Shown: one piece after another, positions 36,569 through 46,345 of the stretch
Layout of the letters: every line of letters begins with the position of its first letter
How positions within the stretch are numbered: position 1 is the stretch's first letter
NCBI GenBank assembly: GCA_024400545.1
Contig: JAKSMO010000004.1
Span: 1-64,000 of the forward strand
Source: Bacteroidales bacterium
Lineage (GTDB): Bacteria; Bacteroidota; Bacteroidia; Bacteroidales; P3
Reading direction: 5' to 3'
Length of the DNA stretch: 64,000 nucleotides
Program-made: the position numbers and the translations under genes
The notes under the pieces: model-generated
What the model saw: only the letters and a program-made list of their open reading frames with translations
What the model was told of the DNA's origin: nothing
Database searches by the model: none

Positions 36569-38107
36569 TTGAGGAACAACGTACATAGATGGATATATGT
36601 GTCGCTGCTGAGTCTGCTGGCAGTGTTTATGACCACATCGGTATTTATGGCCAACATGATGTGGGTGCTGCTGCTTGCCAACTGGGTGGCCGAATGGAAC
36701 TGGAGAGAGAAGTTTGCCGACTTCCGCCACCAATATCTGCTCCAGGCATTTCTGATACTGGCCGGCGTTCATATCGCCTGGCTCTTCGGCACCCAGGCCA
36801 ACCCATTTTCCGCCATCCAAACCCAGCTGCCGCTATTTGCGCTGCCGTTAGTGCTGCTCACCAGCAAGCCGCTGGATCGCAAAGAAATGGGCATTTTGGC
36901 ATTCTTCTACGTCGGCACCGTATTTGTTGTCTCTATCATCGGCCTAGTGCGATACCTCACCATCCCCAATCTCCCCTACCGCAAGATTGTGCCCTTTATT
37001 TCCCACATCCGTTTTGCACTGAACATCTGCATGACGCTGGTCATCATTGCATACGTCGCTCTAAAGCAACGCAAAGGATGGATGTACCTCGTTGGTGCCG
37101 GAATAAGCTGTTGGCTGATGGTATTTCTTCTGATGATACGTTCATATACAGCATTGGGCATCCTTGCCGTCACATCAGTTGTGCTGATGGCCACCTTTGG
37201 CAAAAGAATACCTCGCGCGCCCCGCATCATGGCCAGTTTGACCATTAAAGCCCTACTGCTTGTGGGCGGCGGACTCTCGGCCTGCTATTGCTACGACTAC
37301 TACCACCTGCGCCCGCTTTCGCTGCAAGAGCTTGAAACTTATACAGAAAACGGAAACAGATACCAACATTCTGAAAGCAAATTTATTGAGAATGGCAACT
37401 ACCTTTACCGATACATCTGCACCGACGAACTGCGAAAGGAATGGAACAAAGTGAGTCGCATCGATTACGATTCGACCGACATGGCAGGTTACGACATTCA
37501 TGAAACGTTAATCAGATACCTTAATGCAATAGGAATGACCAAAGATAGCGTAGGTATAGCCGAGCTATCGCAACAAGATATCACCAATATTGAACATGGC
37601 ATAGCCAACCCAGTGTATCTACAACGAGGACCCCGCAAGATGGTTTATGTGCTCTGTTTTGAGCACGAAAGCCACAAATCTGGCAGCAATGCCAACAATT
37701 TCACCATGCTCCAACGCCAAGAGTTGTGGCACAACGGCTGGGAAATATTCGCCGCACACCCCGTCTTTGGTGTAGGAACAGGCGATGTGGATAACGAATG
37801 TCGGCAACACCTTGCCAGCACCGATTCCACCCTTGCCGACCACATTTGGCAAACGCACAACCAATATCTCCACTTTTTGGTCGCTTTTGGCTTGGCTGGG
37901 TTCATCATCATCTTGGTGGCCTTTGCAAGAGCCATTTGGCTGAGCCACAGTTGCCGTAGCCCACTCTTCACCGCATTCCTCTGCATCGCACTCATCTCAT
38001 TCACCACCGAGGACACCCTTGCCACCCTCATGGGCATCCTTTTTGTAGTCCTAGGATTCTGCCTCCTATGCAGACGCAGCAAAACAGCCCTAAACCTTAA
38101 ATCTTAA
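36569..38107 (+). CDS. O-antigen ligase/polymerase-like membrane protein
   Basis: The 512-residue product has about 10-12 membrane helices and resembles the O-antigen ligase (WaaL/Wzy_C) family. The large periplasmic loop (residues about 240-400) is followed by the family-like block WHNGWEIFAAHPVFGVGTGDVDNECR and the conserved WQTHNQYLHFLVAFGLAG, in which the His is typical of the ligase active region. The start is TTG at 36569 (no in-frame ATG close by), which gives MRNNVHRWIYVSLLSLL. It could polymerise or ligate a surface glycan, for which genes of assembly also exist at 58-61 kb. It is codirectional with the protease and the M16 gene (spacings 39 and 8 nt). Confidence 0.82.
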   Translation: MRNNVHRWIYVSLLSLLAVFMTTSVFMANMMWVLLLANWVAEWNWREKFADFRHQYLLQAFLILAGVHIAWLFGTQANPFSAIQTQLPLFALPLVLLTSKPLDRKEMGILAFFYVGTVFVVSIIGLVRYLTIPNLPYRKIVPFISHIRFALNICMTLVIIAYVALKQRKGWMYLVGAGISCWLMVFLLMIRSYTALGILAVTSVVLMATFGKRIPRAPRIMASLTIKALLLVGGGLSACYCYDYYHLRPLSLQELETYTENGNRYQHSESKFIENGNYLYRYICTDELRKEWNKVSRIDYDSTDMAGYDIHETLIRYLNAIGMTKDSVGIAELSQQDITNIEHGIANPVYLQRGPRKMVYVLCFEHESHKSGSNANNFTMLQRQELWHNGWEIFAAHPVFGVGTGDVDNECRQHLASTDSTLADHIWQTHNQYLHFLVAFGLAGFIIILVAFARAIWLSHSCRSPLFTAFLCIALISFTTEDTLATLMGILFVVLGFCLLCRRSKTALNLKS

Positions 38108-38115
38108 ACAAAAAA

Positions 38116-39342
38116 ATGTACCTCTACCATACTCTGCCCAACGGCATCCGCATCATCTTTCACCAAAACAACTCCATCGTTGTTCATGCCGGCGTATATA
38201 TCGGAGTGGGCTCGCGCCACGAGCAGTCGCCGGCCGAAGAAGGCATCGCTCATTTCATCGAACACTCCATCTTCAAAGGCACCGAGCACCGCCGCTCCTA
38301 CCATATCCGCAACCGTATCGACGGCGTAGGCGGCGAGCTGGACGCCTTCACCACCAAAGAGGAAACCTGTGTGTATGCCTCGGCGCTGAAGGAGCATCTC
38401 GAACGCTGCCTCGAACTGTTCTCCGACATCCTCTTCCATTCCACCTTCCCCGAACACGAGATCGAGAAAGAGAAAGACGTGGTCATCGAAGAAATCAATC
38501 TTTACAAAGACTCCCCCTCCGAGCTCATCTTCGACGATTTCGAGGAGATGATCTTCGGCTCCCATCCTTTGGCGCACAATATTTTGGGCAGCAAAAAGAA
38601 TGTCAAGCACTTCACCTCCGCCCAGCTCAGCGACTTCATGCGCCGCAACTACACGCCCAACCGCATGGTCATCTCCGTGGTGGGCAACGTCGATTTCAAT
38701 CGGCTCATCCGCCTGTGCGAAAAATACTTCTGCCAGTCGGTCCCAGCACCGTCCGAGCCAACGCCTTCGCCCGACCTTCAACCCAGCTACCGCCAGTTCA
38801 ACACTTCCATCAACAAGCGCACCCATCAGGTGCACATGCTCATCGGCTGTCCCGCACCCACCATGTTTGCCGACGAAAAAACAGCTTTCACCCTGCTCAA
38901 CAATATCTTGGGTGGCCCTGCCATGAACTCGCGGCTCAACGTGTCGGTGCGCGAAAAGCAAGGCTTCTGCTACACCATCGAGTCGCAATACATCCCCTTC
39001 ACCAACGCCGGCCTCTTCTATATCTATGCCGGTGTGGATAGCGATGCCGCCGAGCGCAGCACCCAGCTCATCCTGGCCGAGTTGCGCCGCCTCCGCGAGG
39101 AACGCCTCTCCCCCCAGCAGATCCGTGCCGCACAAACCCAGCTCATCGGCCAAATGGCCATCACCAACGACAGCGGCCTCAACGAAATGCAGAGCATCGG
39201 CAAGGCCTACCTCAATTTCGACCATGTTGACAGCCTCGAAGAGATGAATCGCGACATCCTCTCCGTCACCCCCGCCCAGCTGCAGGAGGTGGCGCAAAAC
39301 CTGTTGGCCGACCAAAACTTCAGTTTCTTATTCTACAAATAG
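38116..39342 (+). CDS. M16-family zinc metalloprotease
   Basis: This 408-residue, pitrilysin-type peptidase is a single-chain member similar to processing-peptidase-like proteins of Bacteroidota. The inverted zinc motif HFIEH (His46, Glu49, His50) lies in EEGIAHFIEHSIFKGT, and the third ligand Glu is in the EIEKEKDVVIEEI stretch, as expected. The C-terminal half shows the typical Arg/Tyr block NSRLNVSVREKQGFCYTIES. No signal peptide is seen, so it is likely cytosolic. It starts 8 nt after the O-antigen-ligase-like gene and is followed after 9 nt by the carbonic anhydrase gene. Confidence 0.93.
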   Translation: MYLYHTLPNGIRIIFHQNNSIVVHAGVYIGVGSRHEQSPAEEGIAHFIEHSIFKGTEHRRSYHIRNRIDGVGGELDAFTTKEETCVYASALKEHLERCLELFSDILFHSTFPEHEIEKEKDVVIEEINLYKDSPSELIFDDFEEMIFGSHPLAHNILGSKKNVKHFTSAQLSDFMRRNYTPNRMVISVVGNVDFNRLIRLCEKYFCQSVPAPSEPTPSPDLQPSYRQFNTSINKRTHQVHMLIGCPAPTMFADEKTAFTLLNNILGGPAMNSRLNVSVREKQGFCYTIESQYIPFTNAGLFYIYAGVDSDAAERSTQLILAELRRLREERLSPQQIRAAQTQLIGQMAITNDSGLNEMQSIGKAYLNFDHVDSLEEMNRDILSVTPAQLQEVAQNLLADQNFSFLFYK

Positions 39343-39351
39343 CCTTCCGCC

Positions 39352-39891
39352 ATGATAGACCAAATGCTTGAATACAACCGCCAGTTTGTCGAGAACAAAG
39401 AGTACGAGCAATACAAAACCTCCAAATTCCCCGACAAAAAGATTGCCATCGTCACCTGCATGGACACCCGCCTCGTGGAGCTGCTGCCCGCCGCCCTTGG
39501 CATCAAAAACGGCGATGTGAAAATCATCAAAAACGCCGGCGCCACCATCACCAACCCATTCGACTCCACCATGCGCTCCCTCCTCGTGGCCATCTACGAG
39601 CTCTCGGTCAACGAGGTGATGATCATCGGTCACACCGGCTGCGGCGTGCAGGGCATGGACAGTCAGGAAATGCTGCACCTCATGCGCCAACGCGGCATCG
39701 ACGAGGAGCACATCCAGCTCATGCGCCACTGCGGCATCGACCTCGACTCGTGGCTTCACGGCTTCGACGACACCCACGCCGCCATCCTCGAAACCGTCGA
39801 TCTCGTCAAAAACCACCCCCTCATGCCCCGCGACGTAGTGGTGCGCGGCTATATCATGGATAGCGAAACGGGCAAACTCAACACCCTCTGA
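39352..39891 (+). CDS. Beta-class carbonic anhydrase
   Basis: This 179-residue enzyme interconverts CO2 and bicarbonate in the cytosol. Zinc ligands are visible: Cys36 of the CMDTR motif with Asp38/Arg40 dyad, His94 and Cys97 in IIGHTGCGV. The sequence is of the short type often annotated as YbcF/YvdA-like or class D carbonic anhydrase. The N-terminal helix (MIDQMLEYNRQFVENKEYEQY) is typical of it. It sits between the M16 gene and the large helicase gene, with spacings of 9 and 23 nt, so it may be cotranscribed with both. Confidence 0.93.
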   Translation: MIDQMLEYNRQFVENKEYEQYKTSKFPDKKIAIVTCMDTRLVELLPAALGIKNGDVKIIKNAGATITNPFDSTMRSLLVAIYELSVNEVMIIGHTGCGVQGMDSQEMLHLMRQRGIDEEHIQLMRHCGIDLDSWLHGFDDTHAAILETVDLVKNHPLMPRDVVVRGYIMDSETGKLNTL

Positions 39892-39914
39892 ACCAAACAC
39901 ACCTTCCGGGCCTT

Positions 39915-42900
39915 ATGAATAGAATACATATTAAATTAGAATATATCCATAGCGTCAACTATGCCCTCTGCCACAGCGGCATCCCTGTGTGCCAATATGT
40001 GGAGCTCACCAACGAGAGCAGCCAGCTGCTCACCAACGTGCAAGTCAGCTGCCAGGGCGAATATATATGCGAATTCCAGAGCCACCTCATCGCCGCCATC
40101 CAGCCTGGCGAAACGGTGCGCCTCAACCAGTTTCCCGTCAGGCCCAATCTCAACAAGCTGCTCGAACTCACCGAAAAGTTGCCCTCCTCCTTCGACATCA
40201 TCGTGGATATCGACGGTCAGCACGACGACAAAAAGGCTTTCGCCATCGACCTCATGCCCTTCGATCAATGGCTCGGCACCACCATCCTGCCGCAGTCGCT
40301 GGTGGCCTTTGTCACCCCCAACCACCCTGCCATCAACGCCCTTATCGTCAAGGCTGCCGGCATCCTCAAGGATATCACCGGCCATTCCGCCTTCCTGGCC
40401 TACCAGTCGGGAAACATCAATAATGTGAAGAATCAGATTGCCGCCGTCTATGCCGCCCTGCACCAAAGCGGCATCATCTACCGCAGCGTGCCCGCCAGCT
40501 ACGAGGTTGTAGGCCAGCGCATCACCACCCCCGACCAAGTGCTCGCCCTCAAGATAGGCAACTGCATCGAGCTCACCCTCCTCTTTGCCTCCGTGCTCGA
40601 AAGTATCGGCATCAACTGCGGCATCGTGCTCCAAAAGGGGCACGCCTACCTGGCCGCCTGGCTTGTTGACGACAGCTGCTCCTACAGCATCTGCGACGAC
40701 GCCTCTTTCCTCGAAAAAAAATGCTCTCGCGGCATCAACGAGATGCTTGTCATCGAGTGCACCCACATAGCTCAGGAAAAGACCACCTTCGAGATGGCCG
40801 TGCAGGCCGCCGAGCACAGTCTCGCCGACCTCAGCCAGTTCGAGATGTTCATCGATGTGCGCCGCTGCCGCCTCGAACGCTACCTCCCCCTGCCCATCCG
40901 GGTGCTCAAAAACGGCTCCTGGCAGGTCGAGGAAGAAGGCGTGGCCCACGACCTCTGTGTGCTCGATGTCAAAGAGCACGACCGTTTCGACCTCTCTCAC
41001 CTCCGCGAGTCCAAACACGAGCTCACCAAATTCGACATCTGGGAGCGCAAACTCCTCGACTTCTCTCTCCGCAATTCGCTCCTCAACCTCCATCCCCGCC
41101 GCCGTGCCGTACAGTTTATCTCGTTTGATATCAATCGCATCGAGGATCACCTGCAGGATGGCGAGGAATATTGCATCGAGGCCAAGCCCGACATGGATTT
41201 CCGTTTCGAATCCGACGACCAAATCGTCCGTTCCAAACTCTACGAGCCTCTGCGCCAGCTCATCCAAAGCGATATCGACCACCACCGCCTCCACACCTTC
41301 CAGCCCGAAGGCGAAACGCAGTCCACACTCAAAACCATCTATCGCTCCGCCCGCAACTCCATCGAGGAAACGGGTGCCAACTCTCTCTTCCTCACCATCG
41401 GCACCCTTCGCTGGTTCGAAACCCAGCAAAGCGAAACTCCCCGCTACGCTCCCCTCCTCATGCTGCCCGTCGAAATGGTGTACAAGAAGGGCCGCTACTA
41501 TATCCGCACCCGCGAAGAGGACATCACCTTCAACATCACCCTCCTCGAGTTCCTACGCCAAAACTACAACATTGCCATCAACGGCCTCGCCCCGCTGCCC
41601 AAGGACGACAGCGGCGTGGATGTGCCCCTCATCTTTGCCCTGCTGCGCGACGCCCTCAAAGATCAAAAACGCTGGGATGTTGAAGAAGAGTGCCTCCTGG
41701 GCAATTTCTCCTTCAGCAAATTCCTCATGTGGAACGATATCCACAACAACCGCCAACTCCTCACCCAAAACCAGATCGTGAGCAGCCTTGTGGCCAACCG
41801 CCTCACCTTCACCCCCGAGCCCATCCAGAGCGGCCTCAAAGCCTACGACAGCCAAACCTCGCCCGACAACGTGGCCCTGCCCATTGCCGTCGATTCCTCG
41901 CAGCTGTCGGCCATCATCGAGGGGGGCAAAGGTAAGTCCTTCATCCTCTACGGCCCTCCGGGCACCGGCAAGTCGCAAACCATCACCAACCTCATCGCCA
42001 ACGCCCTCTACCAGGGCAAGCGCGTCCTCTTTGTGGCCGAAAAGATGGCCGCCCTCAGCGTGGTGCAGACCCGCCTTGCCAAAATCGGCCTCGACCCCTT
42101 CTGCCTCGAGCTCCACTCCAACAAATCCACCAAACGCCATGTCCTCGAACAGCTCGACAAAGCCTTGAAGGTGGCCCACATCGTGCCTCCGGCCGACTAT
42201 TCCGCCACTGCCGAAAAGATTTTCGAGCATCGCAAAAAGCTTATCGAATATATCAACGCCCTCCACCAAAAGGCCGACAACGAAACCCTCTCGCTCTACG
42301 ACTGTATCATGCGCTACGAGGCCATCGACGGCCAGCCGCTCTTCTCCTTCGCCTTCCATCCCGCCATCGATCAGTTCATCTCCCAGCAGGGGTTCGACCA
42401 GGTGGAAAATCTCTTGGGCGACAAGCTCGAAACCATCGTCAAGCTCGTCGGCCAGCCTTCCGCCCATCCCCTCAACGGCTTGCGCCTCACGCAGGAAATG
42501 ATGGCCGATACCGCCGGCCTCACCGCCCGCATGCAGCACGATATGCAGCTGCTCCAGCAGTTCCTCCAGCGCTACGACTCCCTTTGCGGCGTGGCCGACC
42601 TGCGCCAGGCCATCCTGCGCGACAACGATGCCGCCATCCTCGGCCTCGATGCCGCCCAGCTCCACCAGCAGTGGCGCCAAGCTAATGCCAAATGGGTTCT
42701 GCCCAAAATCTTTGCCAAAAAGAAATTCATCAAACAGCTCCAAGGCTACAATCCCTACATCACCGAGGCCGAAGTGCCCACCCTGCTCCAACGCCTCGCC
42801 GCCTACGCCCAGCAGCACAACGAGATAGCCAACGTCCACAACATCCTGTCGCAATACCTCGGCCGCCAATTCGCCGACGACGAGATGCCTGCCCAGCAGC

Positions 42901-45227
42901 TGGTTCTCGACACCATCAGCCGCCTCGAACGCTGGTCGGCCAATGCGCCCCTCATGCGCGACTGGTATCACTGGGCGCAGTATGCCCAGCAGCTGCAGTC
43001 CTGCGGCATAGGCTGCGTAGTTGCCGCCATGGAGAGCCAGGAGTGGCAGCCCCGCTCCATGCGCAACGCCTACCTCAAGGCCCTGCTCAAATACAAGATC
43101 GAAATCAAAATCAGCTCCACTCCCGTCCTCAGCACCTTCGAGGGCATGCTCTTCGACGAGATGGTGCGCCAATACAAAAAACTCACCAACGATTTCCACG
43201 TCCTCACCCAAAAAGAGCTCTATGCCCGCCTCGCAGCCCGCATTCCCCGCATTGCCGACAACCTCGACAACAGTTCCGAAATCGGTCTCCTCAACCGCAA
43301 CATCAGCAATGGCGGCCGCGGTCTTTCGCTCCGCGACCTCTTCGACCAAATTCCCACGCTCCTGCCCCGCCTCTGCCCCTGCATGCTCATGAGCCCCATG
43401 AGCGTGGCCCAGTATATCGACCTCTCGCAGGAGAAGTTCGACCTCGTCGTGTTCGACGAAGCCTCCCAGATGCCCACCAGCGAAGCCGTCGGCGCCATAG
43501 CCCGCGGCACCTCGCTCATCGTTGTCGGCGACCCTAAGCAGATGCCGCCCACCAGCTTCTTCACCTCCACCAGCGTGGATGAGGAAGAGGCCGCCATCGA
43601 CGATATGGAGAGCATCCTCGAAGACTGCCGCACCCTCGAAATCCCCTCCATCCAGCTCAACTGGCACTATCGTTCGCGCCACGAGAGCCTCATCGCCTTC
43701 TCCAACAACGAATACTACGACGGCTCTCTCATCACCTTCCCCTCTGTCGATGATCAGGAAACCAAGGTGCAGTATGTCCACATCGACGGCTACTACGACA
43801 AAGGCGGCCGCCGCAACAACAAAGCCGAGGCCGAAGCCATCGTCAAAGAGGTTGCCCGCCGTCTGCGCGACAAGCAGCTCTCGCAGCAAAGCATCGGCAT
43901 CATAGCCTTCAGCGTGGTGCAGCAAACCCTTATCGAGGACATGCTGCAGGATATGCTCGACAAAGACAAGGTCCTCCGCGACATCGCCGACGCCATGTAC
44001 GAGCCCATCTTTGTCAAAAACTTGGAGAATGTGCAGGGCGACGAGCGCGACGTCATCCTCTTCTCCATCGGCTACGGCCCCACCAAGGACGGCACCGTGT
44101 CCATGAATTTCGGTCCCCTCAACAACGCCGGCGGCGAACGCCGTCTCAATGTGGCCGTCAGCCGTGCCCGCCACGAGATGCTGGTGTTCTCCACCCTCAA
44201 GGCTTCGCAAATCGACCTCCGTCGTTCCCAGGCCCGTGGTGTGGAAGGCCTCAAGCATTTCCTCGACTATGCCGAAACCAAGACCCTCGCCCGCAACTCT
44301 GCCAGCGCCGACAGCCAGCCCAGCACCGACATCGCGCAGCAAATAGCCAGCCGCCTCGCCGCCCGCGGCCTCAACGTGCAAACCAATATCGGCCGTTCGC
44401 AGTTCAAGGTCGATATCGCCCTGGCGCAACCCGACAATCCCGCCATCTACCGCCTCGGCATCCTGCTCGACGGCGAGCAATACCGCGACACCCGAACCAC
44501 CCGCGACCGCGAAATCGTGCAGCCTTCCGTCCTCTCGTCGCTGAATTGGCAGGTCATGCGTGTGTGGAGCGTTGATTGGTTCAACAACCCCGAGCGCGTC
44601 ATCGACCGCATCCTCGAAGCCTACCATGGCGCTCCCCATCCCCACGACGAGCCCCACACCAAGGCCGCCTTCGATATCTCCAACGAGGCTCTCGAAGAAA
44701 CCACCTCCCACAACCTTCAATACCAAGAGTGTGTGGTGCAGCAGGCCGAGGCTGCCACCATGAGCACCGCCACCATCCTCAAGTCCATCGTGGCCGCCGA
44801 GCAGCCCATCACCTTCGCCCACCTCTGCCGCCGCGCCTGCGCCATCCGGGGCATCGCCCGCGTCACCCCCACCATCCAAAAAGAGCTTTCCACCCTCGTA
44901 GATCAGCTGTTCTTTGTCCAATCCGACAACGGTCAGGTGGTGTGGGCTTCCCAGGCAGACAGCATCGACTATCCCTGGTACCGCCCCAATTCCGGCCGCG
45001 ACATCAACGATATCCCCATGGTGGAGATCAAAAACGTAGTGCGCGAAGCCATCAGCGAGCAATTCGCCCTCCAAACCGACAGCCTCACCCTCATCGCTGC
45101 CAAAAAACTCGGCTTCAGCCGCCGTGGTGCCAACGTCGATGCCGCCTTCCAACAAGCCCTCGCCCAACTCATCGCCGCCGGCGAAATCCAAGAAACCGAA
45201 GGAAAACTGAAGGCAAATGATAATTAA
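39915..45227 (+). CDS. DUF4011/DUF3320 superfamily 1 helicase with MTES_1575 nuclease-like domain
   Basis: This 1770-residue cytosolic protein is the largest in the window. Residues 1-155 are beta-rich and unassigned. Residues 170-270 resemble a transglutaminase-like fold, with Cys217 (GNCIELTLLFASVLE), His243 (GHAYLAAWLV) and Asp261/262 in the C-H-D order. Residues about 355-500 match DUF4011 (WERKLLDFSLRNSLLNLHPR). The SF1 helicase has Walker A GPPGTGKS (680-687), Walker B VVFDEAS (Asp1181), GDPKQMPPTSFF and NWHYRSRHESLI, and the late motifs ENVQGDERDVILFS and RLNVAVSRAR. An REase-like MTES_1575 domain follows (IGRSQFKVDIAL, GILLDGEQYRDTRTTRDR), then DUF3320 (ITFAHLCRRACAIRGIARVT). Such COG1112-type proteins often occur in defence islands; a defence role here is inference. 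Confidence 0.9.
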   Translation: MNRIHIKLEYIHSVNYALCHSGIPVCQYVELTNESSQLLTNVQVSCQGEYICEFQSHLIAAIQPGETVRLNQFPVRPNLNKLLELTEKLPSSFDIIVDIDGQHDDKKAFAIDLMPFDQWLGTTILPQSLVAFVTPNHPAINALIVKAAGILKDITGHSAFLAYQSGNINNVKNQIAAVYAALHQSGIIYRSVPASYEVVGQRITTPDQVLALKIGNCIELTLLFASVLESIGINCGIVLQKGHAYLAAWLVDDSCSYSICDDASFLEKKCSRGINEMLVIECTHIAQEKTTFEMAVQAAEHSLADLSQFEMFIDVRRCRLERYLPLPIRVLKNGSWQVEEEGVAHDLCVLDVKEHDRFDLSHLRESKHELTKFDIWERKLLDFSLRNSLLNLHPRRRAVQFISFDINRIEDHLQDGEEYCIEAKPDMDFRFESDDQIVRSKLYEPLRQLIQSDIDHHRLHTFQPEGETQSTLKTIYRSARNSIEETGANSLFLTIGTLRWFETQQSETPRYAPLLMLPVEMVYKKGRYYIRTREEDITFNITLLEFLRQNYNIAINGLAPLPKDDSGVDVPLIFALLRDALKDQKRWDVEEECLLGNFSFSKFLMWNDIHNNRQLLTQNQIVSSLVANRLTFTPEPIQSGLKAYDSQTSPDNVALPIAVDSSQLSAIIEGGKGKSFILYGPPGTGKSQTITNLIANALYQGKRVLFVAEKMAALSVVQTRLAKIGLDPFCLELHSNKSTKRHVLEQLDKALKVAHIVPPADYSATAEKIFEHRKKLIEYINALHQKADNETLSLYDCIMRYEAIDGQPLFSFAFHPAIDQFISQQGFDQVENLLGDKLETIVKLVGQPSAHPLNGLRLTQEMMADTAGLTARMQHDMQLLQQFLQRYDSLCGVADLRQAILRDNDAAILGLDAAQLHQQWRQANAKWVLPKIFAKKKFIKQLQGYNPYITEAEVPTLLQRLAAYAQQHNEIANVHNILSQYLGRQFADDEMPAQQLVLDTISRLERWSANAPLMRDWYHWAQYAQQLQSCGIGCVVAAMESQEWQPRSMRNAYLKALLKYKIEIKISSTPVLSTFEGMLFDEMVRQYKKLTNDFHVLTQKELYARLAARIPRIADNLDNSSEIGLLNRNISNGGRGLSLRDLFDQIPTLLPRLCPCMLMSPMSVAQYIDLSQEKFDLVVFDEASQMPTSEAVGAIARGTSLIVVGDPKQMPPTSFFTSTSVDEEEAAIDDMESILEDCRTLEIPSIQLNWHYRSRHESLIAFSNNEYYDGSLITFPSVDDQETKVQYVHIDGYYDKGGRRNNKAEAEAIVKEVARRLRDKQLSQQSIGIIAFSVVQQTLIEDMLQDMLDKDKVLRDIADAMYEPIFVKNLENVQGDERDVILFSIGYGPTKDGTVSMNFGPLNNAGGERRLNVAVSRARHEMLVFSTLKASQIDLRRSQARGVEGLKHFLDYAETKTLARNSASADSQPSTDIAQQIASRLAARGLNVQTNIGRSQFKVDIALAQPDNPAIYRLGILLDGEQYRDTRTTRDREIVQPSVLSSLNWQVMRVWSVDWFNNPERVIDRILEAYHGAPHPHDEPHTKAAFDISNEALEETTSHNLQYQECVVQQAEAATMSTATILKSIVAAEQPITFAHLCRRACAIRGIARVTPTIQKELSTLVDQLFFVQSDNGQVVWASQADSIDYPWYRPNSGRDINDIPMVEIKNVVREAISEQFALQTDSLTLIAAKKLGFSRRGANVDAAFQQALAQLIAAGEIQETEGKLKANDN

Positions 45228-45658
45228 GATTTAAGAGTTAAGAGTTAAGAATTAAGAGAGCAGCTTACCGTTACCGCGTCAGCCTTCTCAATTCACTATT
45301 CACAATTCACTATTCACTGATATTATTTAAGAATTAAGAGTTGCCCCGCCCTAGAACATCCTAGCTCTCCCTAGTAAATCCTACCCCTCAACTAACGTGA
45401 ACGTAAACGTGAACGTAAACGGCTGGCGCCAACAACTAAGCCACTAAGCGACTAAACAACTAAGCGACTAAACTTCATCAACTTCTAAACTCATAAACTA
45501 ATAAACTTCTAAACTAATAAACTTCTAAACTAATAAACTTCTAAACTAATAAACTCCTAAACTTCATCAACTCATAAACTCATAAACTCATAAACTTCAT
45601 CAACTCCATCAACAACTAAACAACTAAGCCACTAAACAACTAAGCCCTAAAAAACCCT
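45228..45658. repeat. Simple-sequence intergenic block after the helicase gene
   Basis: This spacer of 431 nt is almost wholly made of short reiterated words: TTAAGAGTTAAG units at 45230-45262, CAATTCACTATTCA units near 45288-45318, a 12-mer ACGTGAACGTAA repeated twice near 45394-45420, ACTAAGCGACTAAAC units near 45436-45470, and four tandem copies of the 16-mer AAACTAATAAACTTCT at 45495-45558 (the last with one change). No gene, terminator or promoter box is apparent apart from the ribosome site just before 45659. Confidence 0.8.
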
Positions 45659-46345
45659 ATGAAAGAAATCATCACTTTTCTCCGCGAAGTGGAGGCCAAC
45701 AATAACCGCGAGTGGTTCAACGACAACAAACCCCGCTTCCAGCATCTGCAACAAAAATGGAACGCCTTTTGCGAAGAGCTCATCAAAGAAATAGGCGCTT
45801 TCGACGACGACATCGCGCGCCTCACCCTCCGCGACTGCACCTATCGTTTCTACCGCGACACCCGTTTCAGTGCCGACAAATCGCCCTACAAAACCCACAT
45901 GGGCTGCTTCATGGCTCCCGGTGGCAAAAAATCCATGCATTCGGGCTATTATTTCCACCTCGGCACCGGCCAGGGCCTCTCCTATCCGGGTCCCCATATG
46001 CTCGCCGTGGGCAACTACTGCTACGACCCCAAGTCGGTCAAAATCCTGCGCGAAGACATCAGCTATGGCTGGGATGAGTTTTCCACCAAGGTGCTGTCCG
46101 TAGCCGACGCTCGCTTTGTGCCCGACATGGACAACGCCCTCAAGCGTGTGCCCAAAGAGTACCCTACCGACGCTCCTTATGCCGACTGGATGCGCATGAA
46201 AAGCTACGGCCTCTCCATGCTTGTGGACGAAGACTTCGTCACCGCCCCCCAGCTAGCCCAACGCGTAGCCGCCATATTCCGCACCACCAAGCCCTTCAAC
46301 GACTACATCAACCGCGCTGTTGATTATGTGATGTGTGATCGGTGA
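45659..46345 (+). CDS. DUF2461 family protein
   Basis: This 228-residue protein belongs to DUF2461 (TIGR02453), which is widespread in bacteria and fungi and has no established function. The N terminus KEIITFLREVEANNNREWF followed by NDNKPRFQHLQQKW is typical, as are DCTYRFYRDTRFSADKSPYKTHMGC, the Gly-rich GYYFHLGTGQGLSYPGPHML, and the C-terminal FRTTKPFNDYINRAVDYV. It has no signal or membrane segment. It stands alone between two simple-sequence spacers and converges on the GH29 gene. Confidence 0.88.
   Translation: MKEIITFLREVEANNNREWFNDNKPRFQHLQQKWNAFCEELIKEIGAFDDDIARLTLRDCTYRFYRDTRFSADKSPYKTHMGCFMAPGGKKSMHSGYYFHLGTGQGLSYPGPHMLAVGNYCYDPKSVKILREDISYGWDEFSTKVLSVADARFVPDMDNALKRVPKEYPTDAPYADWMRMKSYGLSMLVDEDFVTAPQLAQRVAAIFRTTKPFNDYINRAVDYVMCDR

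Noticed and set aside
36569..38107. The multi-helix protein considered as a capsule exporter
   Set aside because: The WHNGWEIFAAHPVFGVG and THNQYLHF blocks fit the O-antigen ligase/polymerase family better, and no exporter signature is present.
39936..41429. A 497-codon minus-strand frame
   Set aside because: Antisense shadow of the N-terminal part of the helicase gene; no signal peptide or motif.
41553..45191. A 1212-codon open frame on the minus strand
   Set aside because: It is the exact antisense shadow of the helicase gene, rich in Val/Glu/Gly/His/Leu as expected from reversed C-ending codons, and shows no domain, while the plus-strand product has several.
39352..45227. Carbonic anhydrase and helicase genes considered as a two-gene defence system
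   Set aside because: The anhydrase is a normal housekeeping enzyme in a run of unrelated genes with close spacing; adjacency alone does not support a joint role.
45228..45658. Repeat block considered as a CRISPR array
   Set aside because: The repeats are 12-17 nt, directly tandem without unique spacers, and no cas genes are in the window.
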